Source: Oscillospiraceae bacterium (GTDB taxonomy: Bacteria; Bacillota; Clostridia; Oscillospirales; Oscillospiraceae). Taken from it: a stretch of DNA of 58,588 nucleotides. The notes beneath the pieces are model-generated. The model did not search any database. It saw nothing but the letters and a program-made list of their open reading frames with translations, and was not told the DNA's origin. Where the stretch lies: contig JAFVVH010000073.1 of assembly GCA_017502285.1 (NCBI GenBank), forward strand, positions 1 through 58,588, in the 5' to 3' direction. Position numbers and translations under genes: made by a program. Positions 49,807 through 58,286 of this stretch are shown here, in pieces (the first letter of the stretch is position 1; every line of letters begins with the position of its first letter).

Positions 49807-50424
49807 TCAGGGTCGGCTCAAGGCCTCTTTCATATAGTAGTTGACGTGCCGCTCCCGCTCCAGTGTGGAAGCAGCCTCGTGACCGGGCAGCACGTGAAAG
49901 TCGCCGTTCAGCAGTGCAAGCCGCTTCAGCGATGCCATCATCTGCTCATAGTTTCCACCCCGCAGATCGGTACGGCCGCAGGACCCGGCAAACAGGGTGT
50001 CGCCGGTAAAGAGCACATCGTTCACCTGCAGCACCACGCTGCCCAGGGAGTGGCCTGGGGTGGACATGACCCGGATGGTCAGACCGCCCAGCTCCAGTTC
50101 GTCCCCCTCGTCATACAGCAGCAGATCATCCACCTGACTTGCCAGCGGGAACAGGCGGCCGCCCGCTCCGTGAGAGTCGGCCTGATGGATATAGATTTCC
50201 GCCCCGGGCAGGGCCTCGTGCAGCTCGGGCACCGCGGTGGTGTGGTCGTAATGACCGTGGGTCAACAGGATATACTTCACCTGCAGCCCATCCGCCTTCA
50301 CCTGCGCCAGAATGCGTTCGGCCTCATCACCGGGGTCGATGACGGCAGCCAGCTTGCTTTCTTCATCGGCAAGAATATAACAATTGGTGCCCAGTTCGCC
50401 TACGGGCAGCACCTTGATTTTCAT
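49807..50424 (-). CDS. Metallo-beta-lactamase-fold hydrolase (glyoxalase II-like)
   Basis: 205 residues. The metal motif THGHYDHT (HxHxDH, about residues 57-64), VMSTPGHSLGSV and the late GDTLFAGSCGRTDL and LPGHE are those of the glyoxalase II-like subgroup of the fold. Substrate likely a thioester or lactone, not determined. ATG 50424 follows AAAGGATG. In a tight leftward series with dtd (16 bases upstream) and hemZ (4 bases downstream). Confidence 0.92.
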   Translation of the reverse strand: MKIKVLPVGELGTNCYILADEESKLAAVIDPGDEAERILAQVKADGLQVKYILLTHGHYDHTTAVPELHEALPGAEIYIHQADSHGAGGRLFPLASQVDDLLLYDEGDELELGGLTIRVMSTPGHSLGSVVLQVNDVLFTGDTLFAGSCGRTDLRGGNYEQMMASLKRLALLNGDFHVLPGHEAASTLERERHVNYYMKEALSRP

Positions 50425-50440
50425 AAAAACATCCTTTCTG

Positions 50441-50884
50441 TCAGGTCCGCTCGGTGTCATAGAGGATGGTCACCGGCCCGTCGTTGACGCTTGCCACCTT
50501 CATATCAGCCCCAAATTGGCCATGCTCCACCCGGAATCCCCGGGCTCGGCACCGGTCCATAAACCGCTCATACAGAGGTACGGCCAACTCCGGCTTCGCC
50601 GCCCCGGAAAAGCCGGGCCGCCGGCTGGAGGTGTCGGCATACAGCGTAAACTGCGACACCACCAGTATCGCGCCCCCAACCTGTTCCAGACTGAGATTCA
50701 TTTTTCCGTTCTCGTCCTCAAAAACCCGCAGATTGCAGATTTTTTCAGCCAACTTATCACACACAGCCTCGGTGTCCTCCGGGCCTACTCCCAGCAGGAT
50801 CAGATAGCCTTTTTCAATGGCTCCTTCCACCGAGCCGTCAATGGTGACACTGGCAGAGGAAACTCTGGTAACAACTGCGCGCAC
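50441..50884 (-). CDS. dtd: D-aminoacyl-tRNA deacylase
   Basis: 147 residues, full length. The active-site motif SQFTLYAD (about 78-85) and the Gly-cisPro region VNDGPVTI (about 132-139) are intact. The enzyme removes D-amino acids wrongly attached to tRNA. Start MRAVVTRVSSASV is typical. Lies 22 bases downstream of the rel gene, a pairing seen in many Firmicutes. Confidence 0.96.
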   Translation of the reverse strand: MRAVVTRVSSASVTIDGSVEGAIEKGYLILLGVGPEDTEAVCDKLAEKICNLRVFEDENGKMNLSLEQVGGAILVVSQFTLYADTSSRRPGFSGAAKPELAVPLYERFMDRCRARGFRVEHGQFGADMKVASVNDGPVTILYDTERT

Positions 50885-50906
50885 GACATTTCACGCTCCT
50901 GTAAAC

Positions 50907-53138
50907 TCAATTTCCGGAATTGCGCTTCACTTCATACACACCATGGATCTGGTGCAGGCGGTTGATGACGGAGTTGAGCTCCTCCCGGTCCTTGACCTCC
51001 AGCACTACATTGATCAGTGCGTTTCCGTCTGCGGTACTGCGGGCAGACAACGCGGACACCTTCACCTTGGCGGTGGACAGGGCCATAGTCACGTCCAGTG
51101 CAAGGCCGTCCCGATCCTTGGCTGCCAGCTCCAGTGCCGTCTTATAGGCGGGCAGATTTTCCTCCAGCCATGCCACGCGCACCCAGCGGTCCAACTCCTC
51201 CGGCTTGCGCTTGTCCGGGTCGGCATTGGGGCAATCCATGCGGTGGACGGACACCCCGTAGCCCCGGGTGATAAAGCCCACCACCGGGTCGCCGGGAACG
51301 GGGGTGCAGCACTTGGAGAATTTGACGGTGCAGTTGCCCAGCCCCTCCACGATGATGCCGGAATCAGAATGCTTGTTGGAGCCGCGCAGACTCTCCACCG
51401 AAACTGTCTGAGGCACGATCAGGCTTTCTGCCGTGCTCTTGCCCGACTGGCTCATCTTTGCCTCATTCAAGCGGCCCAGCCGCAGCAGCTCATCTTTGAC
51501 GCGGGCCACCGCCTTGGTGGCGGTGGTGCCGCCGTAGCCGATGGCGGCATACAGCTCATCCATAGTACCAAAGCGCACCTTGCGCAGGATAAAGGGCAGC
51601 ACCTCCTCCGCGGTAATGGAGGCCATGCTGATTTTGGCATGCTTCAGTTCATTTTCAAAGGCCGCCCGGCCGGTGATGATATTCTCCTCCCGACGCTCCT
51701 TCTTGAACCACTGACGGATCTTGTTGCGGGCCTCGTTGGACTTGCACAGCTTCAGCCAGTCCCGGCTGGGGCCCTTGGCGGCTTTGGAGGTGAGCACCTC
51801 CACAATATCGCCGTTGGACAGCTGGTAGTCATAGGGCACCATACGTCCGTTGACCTTGGTGCCTACCATGCTGTTGCCCACAGCGGAGTGAACGGAGTAG
51901 GCAAAGTCGATGGGGGTGGCTCCGGCGGGCAGGCTCTTCACATCTCCCTTAGGAGAGAACACGAACACCTCATCGGCAAACATATCCACCTTCAGCGAGC
52001 TCAGAAACTCCTCCGCATCGGTGTCCTGCTGGCTTTCCAGCAGCTTGCGCACCCACTCAAAGTCCTGCTCGCTGCCCAGCTGCTTGTTGGCCATGCCCTG
52101 CTTGTACTTCCAGTGGGCGGCAACACCGTATTCCGCCGTCTGGTGCATTTCAAAGGTGCGGATCTGCACTTCAAAGGGGATGCCCTCGCCGCCGATGACG
52201 GTGGTGTGCAGAGACTGATACATGTTGGGCTTGGGTGTGCCGATATAATCCTTGAAACGACCCAGTACCGGCTTAAACATGTCGTGGATACAGCCCAGTA
52301 CGTTATAGCACTCGGGGATGTCGTCCACGATGACCCGGAATGCGTACAGGTCGAAAATCTCGTTGAGCGTCTTGTGCTGGGCATACATCTTGCGGTAGAT
52401 GGAGTACACGTGCTTGACCCGGCCATAGACCTTACAGCGGATGCCCTCCTGCGCCATGCGCTGTGCAATGCGTCCCTCGATGCTGGTCTTAAATTCCTCG
52501 TGTGCGGCGGAGCGGGAAGCCAGCTCCTCCTGGATCTCCTTGTAGCCCACTGGATCCAGATAGCGCAAAGAGGTGTCCTCCAGCTCCCACTTGAGCTTCT
52601 GCATACCAAGCCGGTGTGCGATAGGGGCATAGATCTCCATTGTCTCCAGCGACTTCTCCCGCTGCTTTTTGGGAGACTGGTACTCCATGGTACGCATGTT
52701 GTGCAGCCGGTCGCAGATTTTGATCAGGATGACCCGGATGTCCTGGGCCATGGCCATGAACATCTTGCGCAGATTTTCCATCTGCTCCTCTTCCTTGGAC
52801 ACGTACTGCATTTTGGTCAGCTTGGTCACGCCTTCTACCAGCGCGGCCACCGGCTCACCAAACTTTTTAGCGATCTCCTCGTAAGTAGAGGAGGTGTCCT
52901 CCAGACAGTCGTGGAGCAGCGCGGAGATCACGCTGTCCACATCCAGCCCCAGATCGGCCACGATCTCCGCCACCGCAAGGGGATGAATAATATAGGGTTC
53001 GCCGCTCTTGCGCAGCTGACCGTGGTGTGCCGCATCGGCATAGGTAAAGGCAGTATACAGCCGCTGTGCGTCCAAATTGGGGGTATAGGCCCGCACACGC
53101 TCTTCCAGCGCCTGATATTTTTCCAGAATGGGGTCCAT
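50907..53138 (-). CDS. relA: Bifunctional (p)ppGpp synthetase/hydrolase
   Basis: 743 residues in the long RSH order: HD hydrolase domain (about 45-200, with HDCLEDT near 74), synthetase domain (about 240-350, RFKDYIGTPKPN near 292; the RxKD form is that of bifunctional enzymes), TGS (about 390-450, VFSPKGDVKSLPAGATPIDF), a conserved-cysteine region (KFSKCCTPVPGDPVVGF, about 600) and a C-terminal ACT domain (about 670-743). It sets the stringent response. Start ATG 53138 follows AGGTGATGAA. In operon order recJ-rel-dtd. Confidence 0.96.
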   Translation of the reverse strand: MDPILEKYQALEERVRAYTPNLDAQRLYTAFTYADAAHHGQLRKSGEPYIIHPLAVAEIVADLGLDVDSVISALLHDCLEDTSSTYEEIAKKFGEPVAALVEGVTKLTKMQYVSKEEEQMENLRKMFMAMAQDIRVILIKICDRLHNMRTMEYQSPKKQREKSLETMEIYAPIAHRLGMQKLKWELEDTSLRYLDPVGYKEIQEELASRSAAHEEFKTSIEGRIAQRMAQEGIRCKVYGRVKHVYSIYRKMYAQHKTLNEIFDLYAFRVIVDDIPECYNVLGCIHDMFKPVLGRFKDYIGTPKPNMYQSLHTTVIGGEGIPFEVQIRTFEMHQTAEYGVAAHWKYKQGMANKQLGSEQDFEWVRKLLESQQDTDAEEFLSSLKVDMFADEVFVFSPKGDVKSLPAGATPIDFAYSVHSAVGNSMVGTKVNGRMVPYDYQLSNGDIVEVLTSKAAKGPSRDWLKLCKSNEARNKIRQWFKKERREENIITGRAAFENELKHAKISMASITAEEVLPFILRKVRFGTMDELYAAIGYGGTTATKAVARVKDELLRLGRLNEAKMSQSGKSTAESLIVPQTVSVESLRGSNKHSDSGIIVEGLGNCTVKFSKCCTPVPGDPVVGFITRGYGVSVHRMDCPNADPDKRKPEELDRWVRVAWLEENLPAYKTALELAAKDRDGLALDVTMALSTAKVKVSALSARSTADGNALINVVLEVKDREELNSVINRLHQIHGVYEVKRNSGN

Positions 53139-53163
53139 TTCATCACCTGCTTACACCGTTGTG

Positions 53164-55212
53164 TCAATTTTCTTCCATCATCTGCCGCAAGCGGCGCATG
53201 ATGCACGACTGCTCCAGATCCACCTTTCCCCGCACGGGGGTCAGAGTGATACGCACCTTGTCGCCCCGGGTGTCGAGGTCAATCAGTCCCCGCTCCTGCA
53301 TCACATCCAGACAAACCAGTGTATGCAGCACAGGCTCCCGCCGCCCGGTCTCCCTAGCAATGCGCGCGGGTGTTTCCTCCAGTGTCGGCTCGGAAGCGGT
53401 CTCCCGTTTCAGATAGTGCCACAAGGCCACAAACTCTTCCCGTTCGGGCAGCAGCGCCCGGGCCTCTGCCGCCGTGAGCGCATCACCCCGGCGGTATTTA
53501 TCCAGCAATTCCCTTTCCAATTGGGCCCGGCTGGCCGCCTGACGCAGATCCACCAGCTGGATCTGCACCACCCGGGTGCCCCGATACTCATTGATTTGGG
53601 GATAAAAAGCCACATCAATGCGGCTGCCCAGTTCCGGCATCCGCCCGGCCGCAGAAAAGAAGATGGTATCCAGCGTCACACCCCGTTTGGACAGCTTCAT
53701 CTTCAGATGACGTCCATTGCCCACCAGAGAGCGGCTCATCACCTGCATTCCGGCCAGTGCCAGTACAGGGCGGGGATTTCCGGTCCCATAGGGCTCCAGC
53801 CGGTCCAGCAGCTCCACTCCCTGCAGATCCAGTATTGCCGGATCGTCCAGCAGCGCATCCACCTCCAGTTCCGGCTCCTGCACTCGGCTGGCCTGCAGGG
53901 CCACCTGTGTGCGGATACGCTGGGTCAAAGCCAGAATGTTCTCCTGCCGCACCGTAAAGCCGGCAGCCAACTCGTGTCCACCAAAGGCCTCCAGAATATC
54001 CTGACAGCCCTCCAGCACGGAAAACAGATTGATTCCACCGTAGCTGCGGCAGGAGCCCTTGCCCATGCCGCTGGACAGACAGATCATAAAGGCGGGACAA
54101 CCGTACTGCTCGGCAAGGCGGGAGGCGGCAATGCCCACCACCCCCTGATGCCAGGAGGGGTCGGCCAGTACGATAGCTCCTCTCTGGGGGCTGTTGCCCA
54201 GCAGCTGTTCACACTGTTCAAAAATACCCAGCTCCACCGCCTGCCGCTCCTTGTTCAGGCGGCACAGCTCCTGAGCCAGTTCCGCTGCCCGGACGCCGTC
54301 GTGGCTGAGCAGCAGCTCCACCGCCACGCTGGCCCTTCCCATACGTCCGGCGGCATTCAGCCGTGGGGCAAGCGCATAGCCAATGGACACGGAGTTCAGA
54401 GGACGGTTTTCCATCCCCGCTTCCCGCACCAGCATGGCAATGCCCATGCGCCTTGGTTTTTCCAGAGCCTTCAGGCCCCGCTGAACGATAGCCCTGTTTT
54501 CCCCGATCATGGGCATCACATCTGCCACCGTACCGATGGCGGCCAGATCACACAGTGCTTCCAGCGTTTGACCGGCCCGCTCCGGCCCGGCCAGCGTCAT
54601 AGCCAGCTTCAGAGCCACACCCACTCCCGCCAACCCCTTAAAGGGGTAGGGACAGTCGGGGCGATGGGGGTCTACCACGGCGGCAGCATCGGGCAGCATC
54701 GCCTTACATTCGTGGTGGTCGGTGACCACCACATCCACACCCAGTTCCTTTGCCCATGCCACCTCATCCACGGCGGTAATACCGCAGTCCACAGTGATAA
54801 TGAGCTTAACTCTCTGCTGGGCCAGAGCGGCGATCGCCTCCCGGTTCAGGCCATAGCCCTCCTCCAGTCGGTCAGGGATGTAGGGGATGACCCGCCCCCC
54901 AAGGCCGGTGAGAAATTCCGTCAGCAAACAGGTCGCGGTAATGCCGTCCACATCATAGTCACCGTAAACGGCTACAGTCTCGCCCCGGTCAAGGGCCAGC
55001 CGCACCCGCGCCACTGCCCGGTCCATATCCTTCATCTGTCCGCCGTCGCACACGGGCTCGTCGTGCATGGACAGGAACGTCCGGGCCTGCTCCACGCTGC
55101 GGATGCCGCGGGCAGACAGCACCGCGCTCACAAGGGGATGGACCCCCTCCCGCTCCAGTGCGGCGCGCCCCTCCGGATCGGGTGTGGCGACCTTCCAATT
55201 CTTATATGCCAT
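53164..55212 (-). CDS. recJ: Single-strand DNA exonuclease RecJ
   Basis: 682 residues. DHH-family motifs YGDYDVDGITATCLL (about 80-95) and VTDHHECKAMLPDAAA (about 161), then a DHHA1 region with GGHELAAGFT and the OB-fold. It degrades single-stranded DNA 5' to 3' in recombination and repair. After the canonical core (about 560 residues) a further C-terminal extension of about 100 residues is present, as in Bacillus-type RecJ. ATG 55212 follows GGAAAGGAGGGG. First of the tightly spaced recJ-rel-dtd series. Confidence 0.95.
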   Translation of the reverse strand: MAYKNWKVATPDPEGRAALEREGVHPLVSAVLSARGIRSVEQARTFLSMHDEPVCDGGQMKDMDRAVARVRLALDRGETVAVYGDYDVDGITATCLLTEFLTGLGGRVIPYIPDRLEEGYGLNREAIAALAQQRVKLIITVDCGITAVDEVAWAKELGVDVVVTDHHECKAMLPDAAAVVDPHRPDCPYPFKGLAGVGVALKLAMTLAGPERAGQTLEALCDLAAIGTVADVMPMIGENRAIVQRGLKALEKPRRMGIAMLVREAGMENRPLNSVSIGYALAPRLNAAGRMGRASVAVELLLSHDGVRAAELAQELCRLNKERQAVELGIFEQCEQLLGNSPQRGAIVLADPSWHQGVVGIAASRLAEQYGCPAFMICLSSGMGKGSCRSYGGINLFSVLEGCQDILEAFGGHELAAGFTVRQENILALTQRIRTQVALQASRVQEPELEVDALLDDPAILDLQGVELLDRLEPYGTGNPRPVLALAGMQVMSRSLVGNGRHLKMKLSKRGVTLDTIFFSAAGRMPELGSRIDVAFYPQINEYRGTRVVQIQLVDLRQAASRAQLERELLDKYRRGDALTAAEARALLPEREEFVALWHYLKRETASEPTLEETPARIARETGRREPVLHTLVCLDVMQERGLIDLDTRGDKVRITLTPVRGKVDLEQSCIMRRLRQMMEEN

Positions 55213-55318
55213 AGCCGCCACCCCTCCTTTCCGGGCCGACCCGCTCAACACAGGCAAAAATTGCGGCAATATTACTCTTTATTGTATCATAGGTCAAGGG
55301 TATAATTCAAGAAAAACA

Positions 55319-55349
55319 CGGCGCTCCTCTTATAAAAAGAGAAGCGCCG
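55319..55349 (-). terminator. typA terminator
   Basis: CGGCGCTCCTCTT (55319-55331) and AAGAGAAGCGCCG (55337-55349) pair with one mismatch. In the leftward direction TGTTTTTCTTG follows. It lies 11 bases after the typA stop. Confidence 0.85.
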
Positions 55350-55360
55350 CGGCTTGTGCA

Positions 55361-57190
55361 TTATTTATCCTTTTTCTTGGATGCCTCGCGCATGCGGGCA
55401 GAGTGGTCCAGCAGGCGCTTGCGCAGACGCAGATTTTCCGGAGTGCACTCCAGCAGCTCGTCATCGGCAAGGAACTCCAAACACTGTTCCAGACTCATCT
55501 GACGGGGAGTGACCAGACGCAGGGCCTCGTCCGAGCCGGAGGCACGCATGTTGGTCAACTGCTTCTTCTTGCACACGTTGACGGAGATATCCTCCTGCTT
55601 GGGAGACACACCCACGATCATTCCGGCATACACAGGGGTGCCCGCGCCGATGAACAGCGCGCCGCGCTCCTGGGCATTGAACAGGCCGTAGGTCACAGCC
55701 TCGCCGGTCTCAAAGGCCACCAGAGAGCCGGTGCCACGGCGCTGGATCTCACCCTTGATGGGGGCGTATTCCTCAAAGACGCTGGCCATGATGCCCTCGC
55801 CCTTGGTGTCGGTCAAAAACTCGTTGCGGTAGCCGAACAGGCCGCGGGAGGGGACCAGGAACTGTGCCTTCATCCGCTCACCCACAGGGGTCATGTCCAG
55901 CAAGTCGCCCTTGCGGGCACCGATCTTCTCAATGACAGCGCCGATGCAGTCAGCGGGCACGTCCACCACCAGACGTTCGATAGGCTCACACTTGACACCG
56001 TCGATTTCCTGATACAGCACGCGGGGAGGAGACACCTGCAGCTCGTAGCCCTCACGGCGCATGGTCTCGATCAGGATGGACAGGGACATCTCGCCGCGGC
56101 CCGCCACATTGAAGGCCTCGGTGTTGTCCGTGTCGGACACTCGCAGAGACACGTCCTTCATGGTCTCCCGGTACAGGCGCTCGCGCAGCTGGCGGCTGGT
56201 GACGAACTTACCTTCCCGGCCCGCGAAGGGGGAGTCATTGACGGAGAAGGTCATCTCAATGGTCGGCGCGGAGATCTGAACAAACTCAATGGGCTCCACG
56301 GCGGAAGGCACGCAGATGGTGTCGCCGATGGTGATCTCACCGATGCCGGACATGGCAATGATGTTGCCTGCGGTAGCCTCGGTCACGGGCACCTTGGCAA
56401 GTCCGTCGTACTGGTACAGCGCAGTGGCCTTGGCCTTCTTAGGCGCAGCATCGGGCTCATGGTAGTTGCACACTGCGATTTCCTGATTCTGCTTCACCGT
56501 GCCCCGCTCGATACGGCCGATAGCAATTCGGCCCACAAAGTCGTTGTAGTCAATGGCAGACACCAGCATCTGGAAGGGAGCTTCCTCGTCCGCCTCGGGA
56601 GCAGGGATATAGTCCACGATGGTGTCAAACAGGGGCTTCAGGTCCGTACCTGCCACGTCGGGAGAATAAGAAGCCGTTCCCTGACGTCCGGAGCAGAACA
56701 GGGTGGGGGACTCAAACTGCTCGTCGGTGGCATTCAGGTCCAGCAGCAGCTCCAGCACCTCGTCCATCACCTCATGGATGCGCTGGTCGGGGCGGTCGAT
56801 CTTGTTGACCACCACGATGACCTTGTGACCCAGCTCCAGCGCCTTGGACAGCACGAACCGGGTCTGGGGCATGGGGCCCTCGGCGGCGTCCACCAGCAGG
56901 ATGACACCGTTGACCATCTTCAGAATACGCTCCACCTCGCCGCCGAAGTCGGCATGGCCCGGAGTGTCCACGATGTTGATCTTGATGTCGCCGTACTGCA
57001 CGGCAGTGTTCTTGGCGGTAATGGTAATGCCGCGCTCACGCTCCAGATCGTTGGAGTCCATGACGCGCTCCTCCACCGCCTGATTGTCGCGGTACACACC
57101 CGACTGCTTGAGCAAACCATCCACCAGCGTGGTCTTGCCGTGGTCAACGTGGGCAATGATGGCGACGTTTCTTAATTTCTCATTTCTCAT
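55361..57190 (-). CDS. typA: Ribosome-associated GTPase TypA/BipA
   Basis: 609 residues. The translational GTPase domain has G1 AHVDHGKTT (about 14-22), G3 [14 protein letters not shown] and G4 NKIDRPDQR, then the EF-G-like domain II, domains III and V, and the BipA-specific C-terminal domain ending near [16 protein letters not shown]. It acts on ribosome assembly and stress-condition translation. ATG 57190 is preferred over the GTG three codons earlier. Spacing to the upstream SOS-like operon includes a terminator, so it has its own control. Confidence 0.95.
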   Translation of the reverse strand: MRNEKLRNVAIIAHVDHGKTTLVDGLLKQSGVYRDNQAVEERVMDSNDLERERGITITAKNTAVQYGDIKINIVDTPGHADFGGEVERILKMVNGVILLVDAAEGPMPQTRFVLSKALELGHKVIVVVNKIDRPDQRIHEVMDEVLELLLDLNATDEQFESPTLFCSGRQGTASYSPDVAGTDLKPLFDTIVDYIPAPEADEEAPFQMLVSAIDYNDFVGRIAIGRIERGTVKQNQEIAVCNYHEPDAAPKKAKATALYQYDGLAKVPVTEATAGNIIAMSGIGEITIGDTICVPSAVEPIEFVQISAPTIEMTFSVNDSPFAGREGKFVTSRQLRERLYRETMKDVSLRVSDTDNTEAFNVAGRGEMSLSILIETMRREGYELQVSPPRVLYQEIDGVKCEPIERLVVDVPADCIGAVIEKIGARKGDLLDMTPVGERMKAQFLVPSRGLFGYRNEFLTDTKGEGIMASVFEEYAPIKGEIQRRGTGSLVAFETGEAVTYGLFNAQERGALFIGAGTPVYAGMIVGVSPKQEDISVNVCKKKQLTNMRASGSDEALRLVTPRQMSLEQCLEFLADDELLECTPENLRLRKRLLDHSARMREASKKKDK

Positions 57191-57275
57191 TGGAAACACA
57201 ACCTTAAAATTAGGATAGCATTTGGTAGCAGAATATTATACTTCCATTTCTTATGAAACGCAATCCCTCTCCGAC

Positions 57276-57306
57276 AAAAAAGGCCTGCTTTATACAAAGC
57301 AGGCCT
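57276..57306 (-). terminator. Terminator of the LexA-box operon
   Basis: AGGCCTGCTTT (57281-57291) and AAAGCAGGCCT (57296-57306) form a perfect 11-base stem. Leftward transcription continues into TTTTTT. It separates the two small genes upstream from typA. Confidence 0.9.
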
Positions 57307-57311
57307 CAAAT

Positions 57312-57476
57312 TCATTCTTCTTCCTTGGACACGTCATATTGCCCCGGGTGGCACAAACGCCGATTGCCGCAGGTAGCACACCCACGTCCACAACCACGCT
57401 TTTTGCCTTGTTCATTTTTCAGAACAAATACCACCGGCAAACACAATGCCAATGCCAGCAGCACGATTCCTGCCAT
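57312..57476 (-). CDS. Cys-rich small membrane protein (54 aa)
   Basis: One N-terminal membrane helix (about residues 3-19, GIVLLALALCLPVVFVL) is followed by a basic, cysteine-rich tail: CGRGCATCGNRRLC (Cys at 30, 34, 37, 43). This resembles the FeoB-associated Cys-rich membrane proteins, but no feo gene is adjacent. ATG 57476 follows GGTGGAG. It starts 14 bases after the stop of the 92-aa gene and shares its terminator and its LexA-box promoter, so an SOS-linked role is possible. Metal or redox binding is inferred from the cysteines only. Confidence 0.6.
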   Translation of the reverse strand: MAGIVLLALALCLPVVFVLKNEQGKKRGCGRGCATCGNRRLCHPGQYDVSKEEE

Positions 57477-57490
57477 AGGCTTCTCCACCC

Positions 57491-57769
57491 TCACAGGCAC
57501 AGCACGTACGCGGTAAAGGTCAGGGTCATCACCAGGATGCCCATGCTGGCCCACATGTCCAGCACAGCAGCTCTGCGCTCGCGGCGCTGCTGAGAGCGGC
57601 GGGGTCGGGGCTGCACTTCCGCAGTTTCGACCTCTTCCACTTCCTCGTATTCCTGCCTGCGCAGGCGGTCGGCCTGCATCCGCTCCAGCTTGCGGCGGTA
57701 CTCGCCCAGGTCCACGATATTATCCGTATGACGGACGAAATTGCTGGTAGTGTAATATAAAGTCTGCAT
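57491..57769 (-). CDS. LexA-box-controlled tail-anchored membrane protein (92 aa)
   Basis: No known family is recognised. Residues 1-70 are hydrophilic and charged: a tyrosine-rich start (MQTLYYTTSNFVRHTD), a helical basic stretch (YRRKLERMQADRLRRQEYEE), an acidic run and a basic linker (RPRRSQQRRERR). A single hydrophobic helix follows (about 72-91, MWASMGILVMTLTFTAYVLC), so it is tail-anchored with the bulk probably in the cytoplasm. AGGAGGGATTTTGG supports the ATG at 57769. The promoter holds one perfect and two near-perfect LexA boxes. Small SOS-induced membrane proteins are often division inhibitors (YneA, SidA, DivS), but this one has no LysM domain. Confidence 0.7.
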   Translation of the reverse strand: MQTLYYTTSNFVRHTDNIVDLGEYRRKLERMQADRLRRQEYEEVEEVETAEVQPRPRRSQQRRERRAAVLDMWASMGILVMTLTFTAYVLCL

Positions 57770-57853
57770 CCAAAATCCCTCCTGCTGCTTGATGGCTTTA
57801 TTTTATCGGCAAATAAGTCCCAAAAAACGGACTTTTATCTTCTATCGCAGTTA

Positions 57854-57921
57854 GAACTTCTGTTCGATATAAAAATACAACATCCGTTCGAGTTTGTCAA
57901 GCGGTTTTCGAACATTTTTTC
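57854..57921 (-). promoter_or_regulatory. LexA-regulated promoter with three SOS boxes
   Basis: Minus-strand TTGACA (57900-57895), 17-base spacer and TATTTT (57877-57872). A perfect GAAC-N4-GTTC box (57854-57865) lies at the transcript start, a one-mismatch box (CAAC-N4-GTTC, 57878-57889) fills the spacer, and a second one-mismatch box (GAAC-N4-TTTC, 57910-57921) lies upstream. LexA bound at the first two would cover the promoter. Confidence 0.85.
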
Positions 57922-57977
57922 GATTTTTCGACATTTGGACGAAAACAGGGTGCAAAACAGGCTGAAATCCCCTGAAA

Positions 57978-58007
57978 TTGACCTTGACGGCAAAGAATTG
58001 GTATAGT
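57978..58007 (+). promoter_or_regulatory. glyS promoter
   Basis: TTGACC (57978-57983), 18-base spacer, TATAGT (58002-58007). It starts the T-box leader near 58014. It is about 80 bases from the divergent LexA-box promoter. Confidence 0.75.
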
Positions 58008-58013
58008 AAAATG

Positions 58014-58252
58014 ACGGCAAAGCTCAACAGGAAACAGTATCCCCGCGGCGGGGTTCAGAGAGAGGGCGGTTGGTGCAAGTCCTCCAAAGCCGCAGGAAGA
58101 AGGCATCCTGTATGCTGCGGGCAGGAAATGGCCCGCCGGACTCCTCCGTTACAGGAAACGAAGTGCGCGTCAACCAGACGCGAATTCAGGTGGAACCGCG
58201 GATAAGTTTTTATTCGCCCTGAGCCGACTACAATCGGCCCAGGGCGTTTTTT
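58014..58252 (+). promoter_or_regulatory. T-box riboswitch controlling glyS
   Basis: The T-box core AGGTGGAACCGCG lies at 58189-58201. A terminator stem (CGCCCTG...GCCGA with TCGGC..AGGGCG, 58215-58246) and T-run follow. Stem I includes the typical AGAGAGGG (about 58058-58065). A GGA at 58139-58141 may be the glycine specifier, but the loop was not folded. Uncharged tRNA-Gly would allow read-through into glyS. Confidence 0.88.
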
Positions 58253-58286
58253 ATGCTCCGGGCCACACAGAAAAGGAGTATGTATC

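Noticed and set aside
50817..53201. Open frame of about 790 codons antisense to the rel gene
   Set aside because: The minus-strand rel protein has all RSH domains; the antisense frame is His/Leu-rich without motifs.
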